Of a DNA stretch of 64,000 nucleotides, positions 59,201 through 64,000 are shown in pieces. The position numbers were made by a program, and so were the translations under genes. The stretch lies in the NCBI GenBank assembly GCA_004794785.1, contig SJOL01006479.1, positions 466,284-530,283 of the forward strand, read 5' to 3'. The DNA is from Opisthorchis felineus (Eukaryota; Platyhelminthes; Trematoda; Opisthorchiida; Opisthorchiidae). Below the pieces are notes generated by a model. That model did not search any database. It was not told where the DNA came from and worked only from the letters and a program-made list of their open reading frames with translations. Numbering within the stretch: position 1 is the stretch's first letter; the number at the start of each line of letters is the position of its first letter.

Positions 59201-61663
59201 TCGAACGCTGTTTTCTGCTGAGCGTCACTGGAAGTCGGACTGAACAGGTTGCTGTCAAATTCCGGTGTTCATAAACGTCTCTTAATTCTCAGGGCATATT
59301 TCGATTCACAGGCCAGTGCATTTCACACGGGGATTCACAGGGTTCGACGTATTATGAACCAGCTCCTATGATTCTATCTTAAGCCATTTTTTACTGAGAG
59401 ACTTCGATCCTTCATGTTATGCGCCTCATTCACTTTGAACTCACTGAATACTGGGAGTGCATTCTACAGTCAATCAGCTGGTTTAGTGAAGTTAATTGAT
59501 TAGTTCCTCGTAGTTGAGAAAATCCCTTTGTGACTGGAATGTAAATCTGGTCAAATGATCAGAGATATTTGAGAATCTACGGATTCCGATATGTCAGTGC
59601 TATTTCCAGTGAGCCCATCAAAGCTGTAAAATCAACTGAACTTAAGACGACGATCTGCCAGTGAGTTCCAACCATTCTTCAATCATAGGAGCCCAATTTT
59701 TCATTTGAGAGACATTTTGAGCCCCTTTTAAGCTGGCTACATTGTTTTGGATTTTCTGCTAACAGCTAGCTGATGCTTTCAAGTACCGTTCATACGCTGG
59801 ACAGCTCTGGGTGCAGTCGATCCATCCAGCTACCTAGCTCGACCTGGTTGGTTTCCACCTCGTTGCCGAGGCGAGAATGCATGAAATGCATAGTGAGGAG
59901 GATAGACAGCACCAGCTTTTGTAATGGCCTACTTGACAACAGGAACCGGAACCACCTGAACACCGGAGATACGAGCTTAAATCCGAGAGAAGAAAAGGAG
60001 GAATGTACACCTGATTATTGTCACACACACACACGTGCTAGTCTCATTAACCTGCGCAGCCCACGAATCAGACATAGCGACTGAAGCCGAGTACGCTCTA
60101 TCACCTTCTCCATTCGTGCACTACAAAACATGACCAACCACACACTATCACTCAACCAGACCAAGTCACCTCGAAATCCAGTAATTGATTGGATCGCGCG
60201 CGAAAAGAGAACACAATATTAAAAACCGTGAACGGAACAAGGATCAAGCCTGACCGAAATAAACGTACCACAACAGCATCAGGGTCAGTTTGAAGACCGG
60301 CTTCAACGGACTCCACAACGCGGGACTGACTGGTCTCGAGAGCAGTTTCGAGTTCCTTCACCCTAGTAATCAGGCTCTCCTACAGTGCACAGGACGGACA
60401 AGGAAATAGGGTTGGATATTTCAATGTGTGTTTTACGATTATAAAAAGGCTGCACACATAACACACCCATGGGTTAAAGCAAACCTTTTCTTTCAACTGT
60501 AGTGATCTGAGTTGACAAGGTATGCAGTGATTTTTGACAATGTTGGTCATGTAGACAAACAAATGACCTTAAGGTCGAATTTAGATGATCCTCAGATAGC
60601 AGAAATTTCCATTCAATCAGCATTCAAACTACGGTGATCTACGAAAAAGTCGAAATCACTTTACGGATGTCACGACATAGAGGGCGGAGAACAGCTAGTG
60701 AGCAGAATGGTGGGAAACGACTACTGCGCGCTCCATATCATAACAATTAGCTTCCGGTAAAGTATATTCTTGGATGACTGTTTGGAAGGTTCAAAGGCAC
60801 ACATATAGTACCGGAATCTGCTTTCTACCCCTCGAGGGAGACCAAAATGAGAACGAGGGTCTCTCTTCGAAAGAATGAGGGGTCGCAAACCAAACTGTAG
60901 CTGACGGAGAACGCTTTTATAAGTGTTGAAATAATAAAATCGAGGTAGGCTGACAGCCAAATGGCATAGTAGAAACATGCGAGATAAGTCTGAACAGGGT
61001 ACGCACAGATTAAACGGTTTCTGCTTACGTAAAATTGATTCCTGCCTGCAAGGCAGCAGGTTTCCACAAAACAATAACTGGGAGTCTCACAAGAAAAATC
61101 GATGAACGACGCACCGTGCCATGAAAATTTCACAAATACAGAGGTCACTACTACGCGGACGTAAGTTGAAAGAATGAATTTGATACTCAAAAGGCAACAG
61201 CAGATTCCAAATATAAGTTTCAAGCTCGTGACCTGACACGGTAAGTCGCCAAAACACAAATCACCGTTAGACACAAGTAAAATTGAATAAACAGTTTCTC
61301 ACACAGTCTCGTGCTTGAAACGAAAGTATGTAAGCACTGAGATAAACAAGTGATTCACAATCCATATTTGGCAGGTGGGCAGCGCTATTGTTGTCAACGA
61401 TGGGCCTCGCCTTAAAGGTTCTTCTTCAGATACTACTGAATAGCTGTACGTCACTCACCACTCAAATACGACTGGGGAACACCTATTATTGTCAAGACCA
61501 CTGGGGTAGTAACATGCAGTCAACAGAAATATGAACTGAAAAAGAATACAGAACCTACTATAAATGGATCAGGGTCTGTTTGGACATAAAGTTCCACAGC
61601 GTTCCACCGCGTTGCATCAATTTCCTTCTCGATCATCTGGGGTCCAGGTGATTTTATTCGATC
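40920..61663 (-). CDS. PCNT/AKAP9-like: Pericentrin/AKAP9-like centrosomal coiled-coil protein (PACT domain), 5' partial
   Basis: Exons chained 5' to 3' on the minus strand: 61663-61559, 60379-60269, 59005-58907, 58256-58167, 57614-57510, 56013-55714, 55624-55427, 53724-53416, 51433-51334, 50960-50780, 48701-48584, 47394-47300, 45506-45320, 45224-44670, 44541-44452, (43440-43417), 43126-42858, 41667-41323, 41226-40920. All junction phases agree and all introns are GT..AG. About 1,150 codons are seen. The identity rests on the PACT domain ([40 protein letters not shown] joined to MRHMMNRW), known to target pericentrin and AKAP450 to centrosomes. Upstream are repeated LC8-like QTD exons, coiled coils and acidic linkers. 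The protein probably scaffolds microtubule-organising material at centrioles. The 5' end lies beyond 61.7 kb. Some upstream exons may be missed. Confidence 0.85.
41323..41667 (-). CDS. Pericentrin-like exon: end of PACT and Ser/Thr/Pro tail
   Basis: 345 nt, phase 2 in and 2 out, acceptor 'cgcctatcag'. The first residues [12 protein letters not shown] complete the PACT domain (family: RMKFLVRRWHR). The rest is a low-complexity Ser/Thr/Pro tail. Donor TA|gtaagc. Confidence 0.85.
42858..43126 (-). CDS. Pericentrin-like exon: PACT domain, part 1
   Basis: 269 nt, phase 0 in and 2 out, acceptor 'cctcgcccag', donor CG|gtatgt. It encodes [31 protein letters not shown] and, after a lineage-specific insert, [14 protein letters not shown]. 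These are the diagnostic blocks of the PACT domain (family form: [30 protein letters not shown]). Confidence 0.9.
43417..43440 (-). CDS. Candidate 24-nt micro-exon of pericentrin-like gene
   Basis: Acceptor 'aaatttacccag' and a strong donor GAG|gtaagt bound 24 nt, phase 0/0, encoding YSDDVDEE. It would fit between exons 44541-44452 and 43126-42858, but skipping it keeps the frame too. Confidence 0.4.
43871..43970 (-). repeat. Hammerhead-repeat fragment in intron
   Basis: 'aaatacactcatttgcata', 'cgagagactcacc', 'tctggtttatgatattctt' and 'cagcaaccttgtgagcag' are joined with internal deletions. No ribozyme. Confidence 0.65.
44383..44424. repeat. Short tandem duplication in intron
   Basis: The 'cgaatacgcccacaaa' block occurs twice within 40 nt, just downstream of the 44452 donor on the gene strand. 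Confidence 0.7.
44452..44541 (-). CDS. Pericentrin-like exon
   Basis: 30 codons, phase 0/0. [14 protein letters not shown] through QTVSLER|gtgagt. Acceptor 'tctcttttgcag'. Confidence 0.7.
44670..45224 (-). CDS. Pericentrin-like exon, large acidic/serine-rich
   Basis: 185 codons, phase 0/0. Helical start [20 protein letters not shown], then an acidic stretch ([27 protein letters not shown]) and a Ser/Pro-rich end. Acceptor 'tgcattctag', donor TCG|gtaaga. Confidence 0.85.
45320..45506 (-). CDS. Pericentrin-like exon
   Basis: 187 nt, phase 2 in and 0 out. A Ser-rich start ([19 protein letters not shown]) is followed by a helix, [15 protein letters not shown] and [11 protein letters not shown], ending at gtagac. 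Confidence 0.8.
45925..46262 (-). repeat. Decayed hammerhead-repeat fragments in intron
   Basis: 'gggtccatcaggtaggct' (45971) and 'aatgtgctatacaaagaccgcctc' (46122) match the family. An inverted end piece ('cctgaatatcgttccaactgaaatacgaggtgaa') follows at 46205. No hammerhead core remains. Confidence 0.6.
47300..47394 (-). CDS. Pericentrin-like exon, coiled coil
   Basis: 95 nt, phase 0 in and 2 out. [20 protein letters not shown], then [12 protein letters not shown]. Acceptor 'cacatag' is short but in phase. Confidence 0.75.
48584..48701 (-). CDS. Pericentrin-like exon, coiled coil
   Basis: 118 nt, phase 2 in and 0 out. [20 protein letters not shown] then [18 protein letters not shown]. Donor GTG|gtaagc. 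Confidence 0.85.
50780..50960 (-). CDS. Pericentrin-like exon, coiled coil
   Basis: 181 nt, phase 1 in and 2 out. Heptad-rich: [48 protein letters not shown]. Acceptor 'taccattctag', donor AAA|gtaagt. Confidence 0.85.
51334..51433 (-). CDS. Pericentrin-like exon, coiled coil
   Basis: 100 nt, phase 0 in and 1 out. [20 protein letters not shown] followed by a Ser/Thr patch. Acceptor 'catcctgtcag', donor GAAA|gtacgt. It supplies exactly the phase needed by the next exon. Confidence 0.8.
52719..53000 (+). mobile_element. tRNA-derived SINE in pericentrin-like intron
   Basis: The head carries an A box (TGGCTCAAGTGG, 52737-52748) and a B box (GGTTCGAACCC, 52782-52792), a Pol III internal promoter. 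The body shares the [12 protein letters not shown] pseudo-peptide with the 8.1-8.3 kb copy. Plus-strand orientation makes it antisense to the host gene. A short partial duplication of the first bases (ggcgagatggctca) precedes it. Confidence 0.8.
53416..53724 (-). CDS. Pericentrin-like exon, helical
   Basis: 103 codons, phase 0/0. Starts [11 protein letters not shown] and continues with long helical segments ([33 protein letters not shown]), ending SSFIRQEDQ|gtaggt. Confidence 0.8.
55427..55624 (-). CDS. Pericentrin-like exon, helical
   Basis: 66 codons, phase 0/0. [16 protein letters not shown] at the start and [17 protein letters not shown] at the end are coiled-coil-like. Acceptor 'catcctacag', donor CAG|gtttgt. 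Confidence 0.75.
55714..56013 (-). CDS. Pericentrin-like exon, acidic linker
   Basis: 100 codons, phase 0/0, acceptor 'aaattcacag', donor AAG|gttagt. Pro/Glu-rich, low-structure sequence ([20 protein letters not shown] at its start, EDIPVELK at its end). Confidence 0.75.
56961..57160 (-). repeat. Hammerhead repeat in pericentrin-like intron
   Basis: A unit with 'aaggttgctgaaaattcttcgac', the hammerhead and 'cgtcaaccttatgttctact' then switches orientation at about 57080 into an inverted body piece ('gatttgcaaatgagtgtattt'). 'agaaaatagggta' and 'agaaaatagagta' flank the insert at 56952 and 57160, like a target-site duplication. Confidence 0.75.
56997..57039 (-). ncRNA. Type I hammerhead ribozyme, intact copy 2 (sense in an intron)
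   Basis: Minus strand: stem I GCCUGC (plus 57034-57039), CUGAUGAG (57026-57033), stem II GCCC/GGGC with CAAAAA loop, GAAA, ACCGGU, C17, stem I GUGGGC (56997-57002). All invariant bases are intact; stem I is 6 bp with two wobble pairs. Cleavage is predicted between plus 57003 and 57002. It lies between exons 57614-57510 and 56013-55714 of the pericentrin-like gene, on the transcribed sense strand. Confidence 0.85.
57510..57614 (-). CDS. Pericentrin-like exon: QTD repeat 5
   Basis: 35 codons, phase 0/0. Starts [15 protein letters not shown] and ends [13 protein letters not shown] before gtatgt. Asp is replaced by Glu in the motif. Confidence 0.75.
58167..58256 (-). CDS. Pericentrin-like exon: QTD repeat 4
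   Basis: 30 codons, phase 0/0. Starts [13 protein letters not shown] and ends [13 protein letters not shown] before gtatgt. Acceptor 'cggattgcag'. The coiled-coil start has diverged. Confidence 0.75.
58907..59005 (-). CDS. Pericentrin-like exon: QTD repeat 3
   Basis: 33 codons, phase 0/0. Starts [14 protein letters not shown] and ends [13 protein letters not shown] before gtaagt. Acceptor 'cgtttttcag'. Confidence 0.8.
60269..60379 (-). CDS. Pericentrin-like exon: QTD repeat 2
   Basis: 37 codons, phase 0/0. Starts [15 protein letters not shown] (coiled coil) and ends [13 protein letters not shown] before gtacgt. Acceptor 'cactgtag'. Confidence 0.8.
61559..61663 (-). CDS. Pericentrin-like exon: QTD repeat 1
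   Basis: 35 codons, phase 0/0, acceptor 'cctcatag', donor ATA|gtaggt. Ends [13 protein letters not shown]. This is the most 5' exon found. Its start lacks the coiled-coil signature that other copies have. Confidence 0.7.
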
Positions 61664-62399
61664 CTATGAGGCGACGACATAAAACAACGGCGAATTACAA
61701 ATGGGGAGAACAGTTTAATCATCTGATCGGAGATATGGTTAAAGACAATATGAAAGTCAAAACAGGTTCAATACGTTCGGACGCCAGTTTCGGTGTCACA
61801 TTCAGGAGCTTCTTTTCTAGCGGATACTGTGATTCCGTCAATTTGTTCTGCAGGCTATTTGATTTGTTGATTAACAGGGCCCCAGCGCAGTACTCCTCGC
61901 TGCAATCAAGAAACTTCCAAGGGAGACTCTACTCCTAGGAAGGTTTACAGCAGTGTTCCCTTTTAACAAAAATCTCAACAGGACGCCACTGGCAGGGGAT
62001 GTCAAATGACCCTTAAAGTATTGTGATTTCTTCTAAGGTGTAATAGTATCCAACTGACTATCAATGACGGACAGCTTCTCTCTTCCTGGAGAACCGAATT
62101 ACATGGTCTCTTCTGCGAAGTCACCTTTCCCGGAAATGAGTGGTAACTACGTAGAGCATCTGTCGCTATCGGTGAGTATTGTGAAGAAAAAGATTGCTGC
62201 GAAATATTACAAAACTCAAGAAAGATTGCGTCCAGGGTCATCACAGCTAACGCAATGTAAGGGCTTAGCAAATCCCTGGACTTCCTACAGTTATCCCTCT
62301 TTGATGGGACCAACTCGAGAACTGAAGTAAAGAAGTACTGTTCTCTGAGAACGGAGTGTGAAGGCAGTATGACGTTTTCCCAGGCGAACAGTATGCACA
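61664..62399. other. Probable intron of pericentrin-like gene, nothing recognised
   Basis: Frames on both strands have no motif. The next upstream exon was not found. Confidence 0.4.
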
Positions 62400-63180
62400 T
62401 ATTTAAGGAAGCGGTGAGGCTGCCTTCGCCCGAGGAAGAACAGGTTAGAAAGGTTCAGCCTCAAAAATCACACGCCGAACGCTCAACGGTTGATTGTGAC
62501 CGCCGGCTCATTATTCAATACGGTCGAAGCATTTTGAAAACCAAAGAGTCTGGTGTTGCTCAAAAGACCCCTGCTGTGCTGCGCCCTAGGGTTAGTCCAA
62601 CCCACTTTGGCCGAGCGGGTCAGACTACTGAGTCATCAGCTTCTGGCAGGGTCCTCAAAGAAAACCCTACTGCCTGCTACCGCACGAGCAGCGGCCGATT
62701 CTCGTGGGAACACAAGATCAGCAATGCTGAGGTACGTCGAAAAGTCTTCAGGAGAAATAATTTGGCCACGATAGATGAACTCATCACACTCCATAGGTTG
62801 CACTGGCTTGGTCACGTGCCCCGGATGACCATCGACCGGCTTCCTCCAAGAGCCCTTTTTGCGCAACCACACAAGGAGTGGAAATCAGCCAGGATGTCGA
62901 GCAATGACTTGGCAGCGAAGTATGAAGGCCAGCACCAGCCATTAATCAGATGCGCTATTGCTATTGCTATTTCCATGGATAGGGACCCTGAGATATGACA
63001 CATCAACGACATTGCCAGACATGGCCCAGTCGCACGCTCAATGGCGTGCATGCATCCAAGCTGTTGCCTTCAGTGGATAGCTCTCACTCCCGATTTCTCC
63101 AATGAAGAGTCTACTGACAACCCTTTATTGAAGCATCAATTATACCAGCTACTGCGTCCAATGCGTAGCTAACTACCCTT
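62400..63180 (+). mobile_element. RTE-type LINE, C-terminal remnant
   Basis: A frame at 62369-62998 carries WEHKISNAEVRRKVF, LHRLHWLGHVPRM and RLPPRALFAQPHKEWKSAR, the usual C-terminal end of fluke RTE-like pol. The match continues in other frames as RAMTWQRSMK (about 62.90 kb) and STTLPDMAQSRTQWRACIQA (about 63.0 kb), so the copy is frameshifted. The RT core is missing, as expected of 5'-truncated LINE insertions. It may be from the same family as the RT remnant at 4.3-4.9 kb. Confidence 0.75.
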
Positions 63181-64000
63181 ACCTCCCCAGATCATCAGCG
63201 AACGAAACTGTGGTAGCTATAACCATTGCAAAAGTATGCGATTTTTACGATTTACGATTTTTACTTATGATGGTGATGACTGACAAACACTAGATGAGAT
63301 CAGCTCACAAGAGTGGCCACTATTGTCTTGTCTATTCAGGTGGTATCTACGGAGGGAACTGCATGAAGTGAGCGAACGTCAAGTGGAAAATATACGAGGC
63401 TTGTTTAGTGGCATAAACAAAGGAATCAATCATCGCACACTACTAATATCAGTGATGAACCAACCAAAGCGAACACTCCCATGTTTTCAAGATAAAAAAT
63501 CATGCTAAAATCACTATTTTTGTTTATGGTCCTCAAGTTTCATTTCATCTTGCTTAAGGACTAAGACGTTTCGTGCGCCTGGAATCCTCAAAAGGGTAGT
63601 GTACGACTTCAAAAAAACGGCAAAGAGGGACACTGCACCAGGGGATCCTAAAGTCGCTGAATCCATTCTGCGGTTGTATAAACCATCCCAAGACCAGTGG
63701 GCCTGATCTAAAGGCGTGAAGTTCTTAACTCTCCCATCCACCCGATACTATGGAGATTGATCCTGGTAGACGCAGAATGATTCCAGAAACCGGCATTGTG
63801 CTTCAAACTCCCTACTTACAACGCGTCAAGAAACATTACTGTATTAATGCTGTGGAGGCAACACAAACCTTTTTCCTGGTGAAAAAAGCACGCAAAAATT
63901 TGCAGAACTAGGCAATGATGTACGTGTAGGCGAAAACACTTTCGAATGAACGAAGCGTAGGGCTCGTCTCAAGTGCAAGCGACCTTTCAGGTGACTTTTG
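63181..64000. other. No gene recognised
   Basis: Short frames at 63323-63508 (+) and 63514-63741 (-) lack recognisable motifs. Confidence 0.4.

Noticed and set aside
62002..62400. 132-codon minus frame as a further upstream pericentrin exon
   Set aside because: No coiled-coil or QTD motif, hydrophobic composition, and no phase-compatible splice sites with the 61663 acceptor.

Overview
The window reads as nuclear DNA of a eukaryote with compact, spliced genes, most likely a parasitic flatworm (trematode). The grounds are phase-consistent GT..AG introns (one only 51 nt), a serpin, a TRAF-like adaptor and a pericentrin-like centrosomal gene, all spread among decayed RTE- and Jockey/CR1-type LINEs, a Ty3/gypsy remnant, tRNA-derived SINEs and a dispersed hammerhead-bearing repeat. 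The SINE and hammerhead repeats resemble sequences I recall from liver-fluke assemblies; that placement is from memory, not from a search. There are no operons, no rRNA and no CRISPR.

Layout. 1-21.8 kb is mostly intergenic: two Penelope-type hammerhead-like motifs (114-150, 4117-4150), an RTE-type reverse transcriptase remnant (about 4.27-4.93 kb), SINE pieces (2.0-2.4, 8.08-8.30, 18.06-18.24 kb), a Jockey/CR1-type LINE tail (10.98-11.38 kb), a degenerate Ty3/gypsy pol (about 12.04-14.0 kb) and a large inverted repeat (20.6-21.5 kb). An intronless TRAF-like gene with a C-terminal MATH domain lies at 21833-23128 (-). 23.1-32.8 kb holds a GATA microsatellite (27.5 kb) and clusters of the hammerhead repeat (29.3-30.1 and 31.7-32.3 kb). 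A five-exon serpin runs 32.8-35.67 kb (+); its last intron is filled with inverted copies of the same repeat. 35.7-40.0 kb shows nothing recognisable.

The largest gene fills 40920-61663 (-). I could chain 18 exons plus one micro-exon, with reading phases that match at every junction. The 3' exons reconstruct a PACT domain, the centrosome-targeting module of pericentrin and AKAP9, followed by a Ser/Thr/Pro-rich tail. The 5'-most five exons in the window are duplicates of one short exon: a coiled-coil start followed by a (V/L/I)QT(D/E) motif that fits the dynein light chain LC8 (DYNLL) binding consensus. The gene's 5' end is outside the window. A second RTE-type LINE tail lies at 62.4-63.2 kb.

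The most interesting system is the repeat family of about 293 nt whose units carry a complete type I hammerhead ribozyme (CUGAUGAG, a GCCC/GGGC stem II, GAAA, palindromic ACCGGU stem III, GUC cleavage site, 6-bp stem I). Two copies look fully intact (29355-29397 and 56997-57039, both on the minus strand) and one nearly so (34618-34660). One intact ribozyme is in sense orientation inside an intron of the pericentrin-like gene. The tandem-unit architecture resembles small hammerhead-encoding retroelements (retrozymes, schistosome Sm-alpha).
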